A stretch of 6,038 bases of DNA from Cyclobacteriaceae bacterium (GTDB lineage: Bacteria; Bacteroidota; Bacteroidia; Cytophagales; Cyclobacteriaceae). Within the stretch, counting starts at the first letter, position 1. Each line of letters begins with the position of its first letter. A program made the position numbers and the translations under genes. The notes below the pieces were generated by a model, which saw only the letters and a list, made by a program, of their open reading frames with translations, ran no database searches and had not been told where the DNA came from. The stretch covers positions 1 through 6,038 of the forward strand of contig JABFSY010000350.1 of NCBI GenBank assembly GCA_013140395.1, read 5' to 3'. Below, in pieces: positions 1-5,830 of the stretch.

Positions 1-1
1 G

Positions 2-265
2 AAGTTTGACGCTACCATGACGTTTGTATCCTCGCTCTCTGTACTTGAATATCTAGGTGACGGATATTCTAATAAGTCGGATATGATCACCCAAATGGAC
101 ATGGGTACTTTTACAACAAATATCTCACGTGATGAAGTTATCAAAGATATCAAGCCGTTGTATGAGCTGCTGCTTGAAAAAATAGGAAGCCCACTCCTTG
201 AAACGCTTAAAGCTGGACGAGCTACTGCCATCAAAAAATTGGTAGAAAAGAAGCTAGCTCCTTAA
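2..265 (+). CDS. 3' end of an unrecognised protein (5' end outside window)
   Basis: An open frame enters from the left edge (the codon at 2-4 is the first whole one) and ends at a TAA at 263-265. About 87 residues are visible. There is an in-frame ATG at 17-19, but the frame is open before it and nothing marks that ATG as the start, so I treat the gene as truncated by the window. The visible part begins with a mixed stretch (TFVSSLSVLEYLGDGYSNKS) and ends in a lysine-rich helical segment (LLEKIGSPLLETLKAG, then KKLVEKKLAP). I see no membrane segment, metal-binding cluster or known motif, and I do not recognise the family. It runs in the same direction as the histidine kinase, 136 bp upstream, and no link between the two is evident. 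Confidence is for a real coding end, not for any function. Confidence 0.55.
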   Translation, partial: KFDATMTFVSSLSVLEYLGDGYSNKSDMITQMDMGTFTTNISRDEVIKDIKPLYELLLEKIGSPLLETLKAGRATAIKKLVEKKLAP

Positions 266-401
266 ATAAATTTAGATTCTAAACATCCTAAGCCCCAAAT
301 ACACGAATTTGAGTCTTTTGCCATTATATCTAAAGATATTGTTTAATTTTTAAGTGGAATTATAACACTTAGGCGAAACAAACAGATTTGATATTGGCTT
401 C

Positions 402-2486
402 ATGATCCGTTCATTTTATAATCTTTGGTTGTTATTCCTACTATTCAGCTTGGGAGTCAATGCACAGAACGGGCATGAACAAGCCATTTCATATTATCAA
501 CAATCATTGGATAAAGGTCTTCCATTTCAACAGACAGTCCGAAATGGTTTGAAAGCATTGGGCTATTCTAGGGCGAATCGAGCTGATAGTTTGACAACGA
601 TCGTGCTCATTCACCTCGGTATGTTGTATTGGCACGATGGACAATTTGATAAGGCGTGGAGGTACCTCAATGAGGGCCAACTTTTGTCTACGATAAGAAA
701 GGATCAATTCAATCAAGCTAAATCCTTTCACTACAAGGGTCTTGTTCAATACTACAGATGTAAATTTGATAGTGCCTTGCATTGGTACAATAAAGCGGAA
801 GGTGCATACCAGAAACTCAAAATGGATAGTTCAATGGCTAAAATAAAAAGCCATAAAGGGCTCATCTATAGCGCAACAGGTCAATATCGGTTGGCAATCC
901 AAAATACGATCGAATCTTTCAAACTACAAGAGTCGCTGCCCGGTTATCGCGACATGAGTATACCTATTCAATTTTCTTCACCTTCCGAAGAATCGCTTTA
1001 CTATAAAAGCAAACTTGAAAAAGATTTGGAGTCTCTTCGATTTGTTCAGTTGTCAGATAGTGAAGAGAAACTAGCCTTCACCAATTATAACATCGGACTT
1101 GATTATTATCACCTTAAAAATTATGATGGATCACTTCCGTATTTCCGTGAGGCCTCTTCCCACTATCAAAATCTACATGAGCCATCCTTTAGAGGCAGTA
1201 TCGCTGACGCCCACAAACAATTAGGCAACTATGATTCAGCCTTGTATTATTATAATCAGTGGATAAAAGAAGTGAGAGAGCGTGGCACGCAAATTCATTT
1301 GGCTGCGGCCTATTCTAATTTGGCAGATTGTTATCGAATACAAAAAGAATGGAGAAGTGCGTATGCTTGGTTTGCCTCTGCCTATGCGCTCAACAAAAAA
1401 ATGGGTCTCAGAAGGTCAGAAGCCCAGATGGGAAAAGCGATGGCCAAAATGCTGATCCAAATGAACGAGTGGCGCAAGGCGTTACCTATCATTAATAATA
1501 GTTTGCAAATAGCAACTGAGATTGGCTGTATAAGAGATATGCAGGAATTGCTAGAATTAAAATCTGAAATACTACTTAGTATGCAAGAATACAAACAAGC
1601 AGCTGTTACCCTTCAGCAAAGCAAGCTTCTCCGAGATAACATGATGAATGGTGATAGCCAACTTGATGTGGCCCGACTTCAAATTGAGTATGAGTCCGAG
1701 AAAAAGTCAAGAGATTTGCAAACGCTGAAATCAGAAAACGAGCTAAGGGAAGTTAAAATAAAATCACAAAAATTGCAGATTGCATTGGTGTTCACCATTC
1801 TTTGCCTGATTACAATAGTGGGGAGTTCTTATTTCTATCGATATAGAAAGAACAAAAAGTTGAATCGATGGCTCCAGGTAAATAATAAGGAAAAGGAAGT
1901 TCTTCTACATGAAATTCATCATCGGGTAAAAAATAACCTTCAGATTATATCCAGTCTAATTAACATTTTGTCGCCTAAGATAAATGAACCTCAGGTAAAA
2001 GGATTTTTAGTTGATTTAAGCAATAAAGTTCATGTCATGGGATTGGTCCACGACATGCTCTATCAACAGGAGAATATTGAGAGGGTAAAGATGGATACCT
2101 ATTTGCCTCAGCTAACGAACAGTGTGGCTTCATCACTGATTGAAGTTTCACTGAAGCGGGTGTTGGTCTTTCTCCCTACTCAGGTAGAACTTACACTTAG
2201 TCATGCATTGACTTTAGGCCTAATCCATAATGAATTGTTAACCAACTCAATTAAATATGCCTGCCCTGAAGAAGTTCTTACAATTACCTATGGTATTGAC
2301 AGAGATCCACTAGCAAGTAAATTAGTCTACTTCATTCAAGATAATGGAACGACAGAAGAACTTATTCAACCTTCTTTCGGAATGAAGTTTGTAGAGCAAA
2401 TGACAAAGCAAAAATTGGGTGGCGAAATGAGAATTACTACCGATGAAGGGATGAAAGTACAAATCCTATTCAATGACAAAAATTGA
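402..2486 (+). CDS. TPR-containing membrane sensor histidine kinase, HisKA_2 type
   Basis: A 694-residue protein that probably senses a signal through periplasmic TPR repeats and passes it to a cytoplasmic kinase core. A signal peptide covers residues 1-21 (hydrophobic LWLLFLLFSLGV, likely cut after VNA). Helical TPR-like repeats fill about 60-400, with hallmark pieces such as GQFDKAWRYLNEG, CKFDSALHWYNKA and LGNYDSALYYYNQ. A charged coiled coil (about 418-455) leads into one membrane span (about 459-479). After a short linker comes EIHHRVKNNLQ (504-514), the HisKA_2 dimerisation motif; His507 is the predicted phosphoacceptor. The ATPase N-box is NELLTNSIKYA (610-620). The G1 box is DNGTT (647-651), lacking the usual second glycine, and the ATP lid before the FGMKFV box (659-664) is short. 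This architecture is common in Bacteroidota. No response regulator lies in the window, so the partner is unknown. There is no Shine-Dalgarno sequence before the ATG. Family confidence is high; signal and target are unknown. Confidence 0.9.
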   Translation: MIRSFYNLWLLFLLFSLGVNAQNGHEQAISYYQQSLDKGLPFQQTVRNGLKALGYSRANRADSLTTIVLIHLGMLYWHDGQFDKAWRYLNEGQLLSTIRKDQFNQAKSFHYKGLVQYYRCKFDSALHWYNKAEGAYQKLKMDSSMAKIKSHKGLIYSATGQYRLAIQNTIESFKLQESLPGYRDMSIPIQFSSPSEESLYYKSKLEKDLESLRFVQLSDSEEKLAFTNYNIGLDYYHLKNYDGSLPYFREASSHYQNLHEPSFRGSIADAHKQLGNYDSALYYYNQWIKEVRERGTQIHLAAAYSNLADCYRIQKEWRSAYAWFASAYALNKKMGLRRSEAQMGKAMAKMLIQMNEWRKALPIINNSLQIATEIGCIRDMQELLELKSEILLSMQEYKQAAVTLQQSKLLRDNMMNGDSQLDVARLQIEYESEKKSRDLQTLKSENELREVKIKSQKLQIALVFTILCLITIVGSSYFYRYRKNKKLNRWLQVNNKEKEVLLHEIHHRVKNNLQIISSLINILSPKINEPQVKGFLVDLSNKVHVMGLVHDMLYQQENIERVKMDTYLPQLTNSVASSLIEVSLKRVLVFLPTQVELTLSHALTLGLIHNELLTNSIKYACPEEVLTITYGIDRDPLASKLVYFIQDNGTTEELIQPSFGMKFVEQMTKQKLGGEMRITTDEGMKVQILFNDKN

Positions 2487-2571
2487 AAATGAAATTATTA
2501 TCTGACACAAAAAAGTTGAGGCGATATCAATTTCAAAAGACGTGGACGAATAGCTCATGCTTACATAAAAC

Positions 2572-2600
2572 AGGCCCTTCCTTTTAACAAGGAAGGGCCT
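2572..2600. terminator. Bidirectional hairpin terminator between convergent genes
   Basis: A perfect 12-bp inverted repeat (AGGCCCTTCCTT at 2572-2583 and AAGGAAGGGCCT at 2589-2600) encloses a 5-nt loop. It lies 85 bp after the kinase stop and 23 bp after the rng stop, which face each other. A TTTT run follows the stem at a short distance on both strands (ATGTTTTC on +, GTTTTATG on -), so it can plausibly end transcription from either side. The T runs are short, so efficiency is inferred. Confidence 0.85.
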
Positions 2601-2623
2601 ATGTTTTCAACGTACAAACAGTT

Positions 2624-4210
2624 TTAGTCACCCGCTAACGCAGGGGTACTTTTCTCTTGCGCCAATTCTATCTCTTCACCGTCTCTATTTAAGAACTTAT
2701 ATTCAGTAATGGCAAGTGATGAATCCTTAATTAGCTCTACCGGGTGTTTGTATTTGAAAAACCACTTCATCCTTTTTGAAATGAATCCTTTGGTGTAGTA
2801 AGCAAACAAGAAGGGATGCAAAGCAAGCACCAATTTTTTCTCATTCTGCTTTTCAAACAAATGGCGAATGTGCTCTTCAATTTTGTCGGTGACCAGTATT
2901 GAAGCTTCTATCTTTCCGCTACCGTTGCAAGTTGGGCAAACCTCTTTGGTGGCGATGTTCATCTGCGGGCGCACTCGCTCGCGGGTGATCTGCATCAACC
3001 CAAATTTAGAGAGTGGCAAAATGGTGTGCTTCGCCTTGTCGGCTTCCATTTCTTCCTTGACCGTGTTATAGATCAACTTCTTGTTATCTAAACCACGCAT
3101 GTCAATGAAGTCCACCACGATGATGCCACCCATATCGCGCAAGCGAAATTGGCGCGCTACTTCTTTAGCAGCTTCAATGTTTACCGAAAGAGCCGTTGTT
3201 TCCTGACTTTCTTCCCGATTGGACTTGTTCCCACTATTGACATCAATGACATGAAGTGCCTCTGTATGTTCAATGATCAAATATCCACCTCCACGAAGGC
3301 TCACTGTTTGGCCAAAGGCTGCCTTCAATTGCTTCTCGACACCCAGGTGTTCAAAAATTTTCGCTTTGCCGGTGTACAGCTTAACTATCTTTTCTTTGTC
3401 CGGGGCGATTGTATGGATATAGCTCTTAACCTCGTCATAGATCTTCTTGTCGTCTACAATCACATTGTCAAACGATTCGTTTAACACATCGCGAAGAATG
3501 GAAGAAGTCTTGTTCAGCTCACCGATCACTTTATCTCGTGGGTTGGCGTCTACCATGCGCGCTACACCATCGTCCCACATCTTGACCAAGCTCTTCATGT
3601 CTTTGTCAAGCTCAGCTACTTCTTTGCCTTCGGCAACGGTGCGGATAATCACACCAAAATTTTCGGGTTTGATAGATTGAATGAGGCGCTGTAAGCGCTT
3701 GCGCTCATCGCTGCTGGAAATCCGTTTGGAAATGCTCACTCCGGATGAAAAGGGAACCAGAACCAGGTATCGCCCGGCTAAAGATAACTCACACGAAAGT
3801 CGCGGCCCCTTGGTAGAGATCGGCTCTTTTACCACCTGCACTGGAATCAACTGAACCTTGGCAAGCTGTTGGCCTATTTTGCCATGCTTGTCGATGTCTT
3901 TTTCAAGTTGAAATTTATCCAGTTTACCACCGGTGATTTTTTTACTTCGGACTAGTTTAGTGAATTTAAGCAGTGAGGCAAATTGCGCTCCCAGATCCAG
4001 GTAGTGAAGAAAGGCATCTTTCTCATACCCAATATCAATAAATGCTGCGTTCAAACCGGGTACTATTTTCTTTACAGTACCCAGGTAAATATCACCTACT
4101 ACAAACTTACTTCCGTCTTGTTCTTCATGAAACTCGGCAAGCTGTTTATCCTTCAGTAGAGCTATGCGACATCCGTCCTGAGTTGCACTAATGATTAGTT
4201 CATTACTCAA
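2624..4210 (-). CDS. rng: Ribonuclease G/E family endoribonuclease
   Basis: A 528-residue single-strand-specific endoribonuclease of the RNase E/G family, whose members mature 16S rRNA and start mRNA decay. The N-terminus (MSNELIISATQDG) is typical of the Bacteroidota branch. An S1-like RNA-binding domain spans about 37-128 (VGDIYLGTVKKIVPGLNAAFIDIG) and carries a lysine-rich insert near 83-117. The catalytic DNase I-like region holds IDVNSG with Asp323 and VVDFIDM with Asp367, matching the two metal-binding aspartates of E. coli RNase E. CPTC (425-428) is the zinc-link motif that joins subunits. The length fits RNase G; the long RNase E scaffold tail is absent. The start must be the TTG at 4210-4208, because an in-frame TAA sits only two codons upstream (4216-4214) and no ATG is available at the N-terminus. 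It is the last gene of the - strand block and its leader is structured. Function is very secure by motif. Confidence 0.97.
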   Translation of the reverse strand: MSNELIISATQDGCRIALLKDKQLAEFHEEQDGSKFVVGDIYLGTVKKIVPGLNAAFIDIGYEKDAFLHYLDLGAQFASLLKFTKLVRSKKITGGKLDKFQLEKDIDKHGKIGQQLAKVQLIPVQVVKEPISTKGPRLSCELSLAGRYLVLVPFSSGVSISKRISSSDERKRLQRLIQSIKPENFGVIIRTVAEGKEVAELDKDMKSLVKMWDDGVARMVDANPRDKVIGELNKTSSILRDVLNESFDNVIVDDKKIYDEVKSYIHTIAPDKEKIVKLYTGKAKIFEHLGVEKQLKAAFGQTVSLRGGGYLIIEHTEALHVIDVNSGNKSNREESQETTALSVNIEAAKEVARQFRLRDMGGIIVVDFIDMRGLDNKKLIYNTVKEEMEADKAKHTILPLSKFGLMQITRERVRPQMNIATKEVCPTCNGSGKIEASILVTDKIEEHIRHLFEKQNEKKLVLALHPFLFAYYTKGFISKRMKWFFKYKHPVELIKDSSLAITEYKFLNRDGEEIELAQEKSTPALAGD

Positions 4211-4231
4211 AACTTAAAAAATTGGATGTTG

Positions 4232-4282
4232 TACAATAGGACTAATTCTTTGGTTTTGTATTGACACGCTCAATACAATAGG
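4232..4282. repeat. Pair of 9-bp direct repeats in the rng leader
   Basis: TACAATAGG occurs at 4232-4240 and again at 4274-4282 (CCTATTGTA when read in the rng direction), 42 bp start to start, or about four helical turns. The second copy overlaps the right arm of the inverted repeat at 4256-4278. The pair could be a protein-binding repeat upstream of rng, but chance recurrence in AT-rich DNA is possible. Confidence 0.4.
4256..4278 (-). promoter_or_regulatory. rng: Inverted repeat in the rng 5' leader
   Basis: TTGTATTGA (4256-4264) and TCAATACAA (4270-4278) form a perfect 9-bp inverted repeat around a 5-nt spacer, 45 bp upstream of the rng TTG start. As RNA it would fold into a hairpin; as DNA it could be an operator for a dimeric protein. 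RNase E in enterobacteria controls its own mRNA through leader hairpins, so a similar loop is conceivable here, but that is inference. No U-run follows it, so it is not a standard terminator. Confidence 0.45.
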
Positions 4283-4286
4283 TTTG

Positions 4287-4308
4287 GAGCCGCGTTGTCA
4301 TGCGGCTC
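4287..4308 (-). promoter_or_regulatory. GC-rich hairpin directly after the COX24-like gene
   Basis: GAGCCGC (4287-4293) and GCGGCTC (4302-4308) form a perfect 7-bp GC-rich stem with an 8-nt loop, starting 7 nt past the COX24-like stop in the reading direction. The next bases (CAAACC) give no U-run, so it is a poor intrinsic terminator. It is more likely a 3'-end stabiliser, pause or partial attenuator between the small gene and rng. Confidence 0.5.
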
Positions 4309-4315
4309 GAGACCA

Positions 4316-4405
4316 TTATTTTTTCTTGTGGCGATTTTTTCTCAAACGCTTTTTGCGCTTGTGAGTGGCCATTTTGTGTTTCTTTCTTTTCTTACCACTT
4401 GGCAT
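4316..4405 (-). CDS. AURKAIP1/COX24-domain small ribosomal peptide (mS38/bS22-like)
   Basis: A 29-codon gene with ATG at 4405-4403 and TAA at 4318-4316. The peptide starts MPSGKKRKKHKMATHKRKKR and ends LRKNRHKKK, so it is almost entirely lysine, arginine and histidine. It matches very short Bacteroidota proteins labelled as AURKAIP1/COX24 domain-containing. Known relatives are mitochondrial mS38 and mycobacterial bS22, basic peptides of the small ribosomal subunit, so I expect it to bind 16S rRNA. I rely on recalled family resemblance; no alignment was run. An A-rich stretch precedes the ATG, with no Shine-Dalgarno. It sits between the TPR gene and rng on the same strand. Its size makes it easy for gene finders to miss. 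Confidence 0.88.
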   Translation of the reverse strand: MPSGKKRKKHKMATHKRKKRLRKNRHKKK

Positions 4406-4422
4406 AATGCTTTTTGGTTTTT

Positions 4423-4440
4423 GTCCCGACAAGTCGGGAC
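4423..4440. repeat. 18-bp near-perfect palindrome between the TPR and COX24-like genes
   Basis: GTCCCGAC (4423-4430), AA, GTCGGGAC (4433-4440) form an 8-bp inverted repeat with a 2-nt centre; as RNA it would fold with a 4-nt loop and a 7-bp stem. It is much more GC-rich than the AT-rich flanks and lies 16 bp after the TPR stop and 17 bp before the COX24-like ATG. No T-run follows on the - strand (next bases AAAAACC), so terminator function is weak. It may be a dispersed palindromic element or a binding site. Confidence 0.6.
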
Positions 4441-4456
4441 GGGTTTAACAATTAAC

Positions 4457-5272
4457 TTAATTTAAATCTTTCAGATAAGAATCTACCGTGGCTTGCACCG
4501 CGGGATCATTATCCAATTTCCTTACTTTTTCAAACTGAAGCCTCGCTTTTTCTTTGTTTCCCTTGTTAAGAAACGCGACTCCTAATAAAAGCTGCCCTTG
4601 TATATGATTCGGGTTCACAGCTACTAACTCATTCAGTCTTTCAATGGCTCGATCATACTGCCCTGATTGAATGGACAGCATGCCCATGTTATAAAGAGCA
4701 AACTCATTTTTTGGGTCTTCTGCCAATACTTCGCGCATCATCTGGATGCCCTGCATGGGTGATGATGAACTCAAGTAAGTCATCGCCATTTTTGTTCGGG
4801 CTTCCAGATTTTTTGGATTTGCCTGTATCGCTTTTCCTAGCCATAACTGCGCCTTCTCCGCCATCGCCTTTTGCTTTTCGGGTTGAAGTGCAAAAGTGTA
4901 CGCTTCGTAGTAGCTGTTGCCGGCTTTTAGAGAGCTTTCAGTTGTATTAAAGAACGTTGCTGCTTGCTCGCCATACCATGCTGCGCTGTCAAATTGACCT
5001 GCTTGCGTGTATAGGCTTCGCAAAGAGTCGGCAAAGATAGCATTTTTTTGATTTGTCGAACCCGGTAAGTACTGGGCTCTCAAGGTTTTGATGGAATTGA
5101 TTAAAGTAACAGGTACATCGCTATGCCCCGAAGAAGGGATAGCCTGGCCAGACTGCGTTGAATCCACTGACTTTAGCTGGCTATCGTTCTCAACCACGGC
5201 CTTGGGCAGCAAAAAAATAAGCCAAATGATGATGGCGCTGGCGGCAACTAAAATGATTCTTGTTTTTAACAT
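4457..5272 (-). CDS. Membrane-anchored TPR protein of unknown role
   Basis: A 271-residue protein if started at the ATG at 5272-5270, which gives an N-terminus of MLKTRIILVAASAIIIWLIF: two basic residues, then a hydrophobic span (about 5-23). This looks like an N-in anchor with the rest in the periplasm. A Ser/Gln-rich linker (about 28-55) follows, then TPR-like helices from about 76 to 256; the clearest are 188-221 (IQSGQYDRAIERLNELVAVNPN inside it) and 222-256 (LNKGNKEKARLQFEKV). An in-frame ATG at 5326 would add 18 residues (FTNNPQLTTNN) that only translate a repeat-rich spacer, so I reject that start. TPR proteins scaffold protein-protein contacts; the partner here is unknown. It lies between HU and the COX24-like gene on one strand. 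No enzyme motif is visible. Confidence 0.88.
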   Translation of the reverse strand: MLKTRIILVAASAIIIWLIFLLPKAVVENDSQLKSVDSTQSGQAIPSSGHSDVPVTLINSIKTLRAQYLPGSTNQKNAIFADSLRSLYTQAGQFDSAAWYGEQAATFFNTTESSLKAGNSYYEAYTFALQPEKQKAMAEKAQLWLGKAIQANPKNLEARTKMAMTYLSSSSPMQGIQMMREVLAEDPKNEFALYNMGMLSIQSGQYDRAIERLNELVAVNPNHIQGQLLLGVAFLNKGNKEKARLQFEKVRKLDNDPAVQATVDSYLKDLN

Positions 5273-5280
5273 GATGGAAA

Positions 5281-5330
5281 GGTTGTTCGTTGTAAGTTGT
5301 GGGTTGTTCGTAAAAGCAGCAAACAACGAA
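5281..5330. repeat. G/T-rich direct and inverted repeats in the HU-TPR gap
   Basis: GGTTGTTCGT occurs at 5281-5290 and 5302-5311, a 21-bp period. TTCGTTGT (5286-5293) is the inverse of ACAACGAA (5323-5330), and further CAACGAA/AACGAAG pieces follow up to about 5352. In the gene direction this reads as ACGAACAACC-type words just before the TPR start. The simple-word composition resembles spacer sequence rather than coding DNA and argues against translation from the upstream ATG. Function is unknown. Confidence 0.6.
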
Positions 5331-5352
5331 AACCTAGCAACGAAAAACGAAG

Positions 5353-5658
5353 TTACTTTTCGGCCAATTGCTTAACCTTATCGCTATTCTTGATTTTACT
5401 TACGAAAATCTTAGCTGGCTTGAAGCTGGGGACATAGTGTTCCTCGATCACAATAGCCGTGTTGCGTGAGATATTACGAGCAATTTTTTTCTTTCTCCTT
5501 TTGTTAATAAAGCTTCCAAAACCGCGCACATAGATATTATGCCCCGAGGCCATGTTACTCTTTACGATGTTGAAGAACGCCTCAACGGATGCCGAAACAT
5601 CTGCTTTGTCAATTCCCGTTTTGTCAGCGATTTGGTTGATTAAGTCAGCTTTTGTCAC
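5353..5658 (-). CDS. HU-family DNA-binding protein
   Basis: A 101-residue histone-like protein that bends and compacts DNA as a dimer. From the GTG at 5658-5656 it reads (M)TKADLINQIADKTGIDKAD, the standard first helices of HU/IHF. GFGSF at 46-50 is the family signature at the base of the DNA-binding arm. A basic run (NKRRKKKIARNISRN, 52-66) and VPSFKPAK (76-83) close the fold. The arm has RNT in place of the classical RNP, as usual in Bacteroidota HU proteins. A short lysine-rich tail follows. The frame stays open upstream to an ATG at 5805, but those 49 extra residues show no HU homology and cover the promoter at 5695-5725, so the GTG is preferred. It is divergent from mutY and first of the - strand block. 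HU versus IHF-like naming cannot be settled here. Confidence 0.95.
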   Translation of the reverse strand: MTKADLINQIADKTGIDKADVSASVEAFFNIVKSNMASGHNIYVRGFGSFINKRRKKKIARNISRNTAIVIEEHYVPSFKPAKIFVSKIKNSDKVKQLAEK

Positions 5659-5694
5659 AATGATTGGTTTTGATGTCCTACTTTTTTGGGATCG

Positions 5695-5725
5695 CAAATT
5701 TAGAAGCAGTTGATTCAATTCCAAA
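5695..5725 (-). promoter_or_regulatory. Bacteroidota-type promoter for HU
   Basis: Read on the - strand, TTTG (5725-5722), 19 bp, then TAAATTTG (5702-5695) match the Bacteroidota consensus of -33 TTTG and -7 TAnnTTTG with consensus spacing. Transcription would begin near 5690-5687, giving a leader of about 30 nt before the GTG start of HU. It is the only full consensus promoter I found in the window and may drive the whole HU-TPR-COX24-rng block. Confidence 0.8.
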
Positions 5726-5830
5726 ATTAATTTACTGACTATCAACAAAGTGGAGTAAAAAACCGACAGAAGGAAGGTTCTGCTGGTTCGAATGCTGTTT
5801 TTCATCTGTTTAGTTCGTTTTTTTGAAAAA

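Noticed and set aside
271..283. TTTAGA-T-TCTAAA short palindrome after the left-edge gene
   Set aside because: The one-base centre cannot form a hairpin loop without opening the stem, and the AT composition makes chance likely.
326..351. ATATCT-AA-AGATAT inverted repeat followed by a T-rich stretch, possible terminator after the left-edge gene
   Set aside because: A 6-bp stem nearly all A:T is too weak, and such palindromes are frequent by chance in this AT-rich gap.
344..390. Candidate promoters for the histidine kinase (TAATTTTT, CAGATTTG)
   Set aside because: Each misses the TAnnTTTG consensus and has no TTG element at a spacing near 19-21 bp.
504..1594. - strand open frames opposite the histidine kinase
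   Set aside because: They are antisense to the TPR region, with no recognisable domains or upstream signals.
2489..2587. 32-codon + strand frame beginning just after the kinase stop
   Set aside because: It runs into the terminator stem, has no recognisable sequence, and its close start looks accidental.
2868..3680. Several + strand open frames opposite rng
   Set aside because: They are antisense to a secure, conserved coding sequence and show no protein features of their own.
5273..5326. 18-residue N-terminal extension of the TPR protein
   Set aside because: It translates the repeat-rich spacer and would place residues ahead of the basic-plus-hydrophobic membrane anchor.
4711..5375. + strand open frames opposite the TPR and HU genes
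   Set aside because: They are shadows of the real - strand genes; one even crosses the repeat-rich gap.
5659..5805. N-terminal 49-residue extension of HU
   Set aside because: It covers the HU promoter and has no HU-like sequence; the fold begins at the GTG at 5658.
5792..5830. Upstream in-frame ATG for mutY
   Set aside because: It adds 13 hydrophobic residues not expected in MutY; the family's first helix follows the ATG at 5831 directly.
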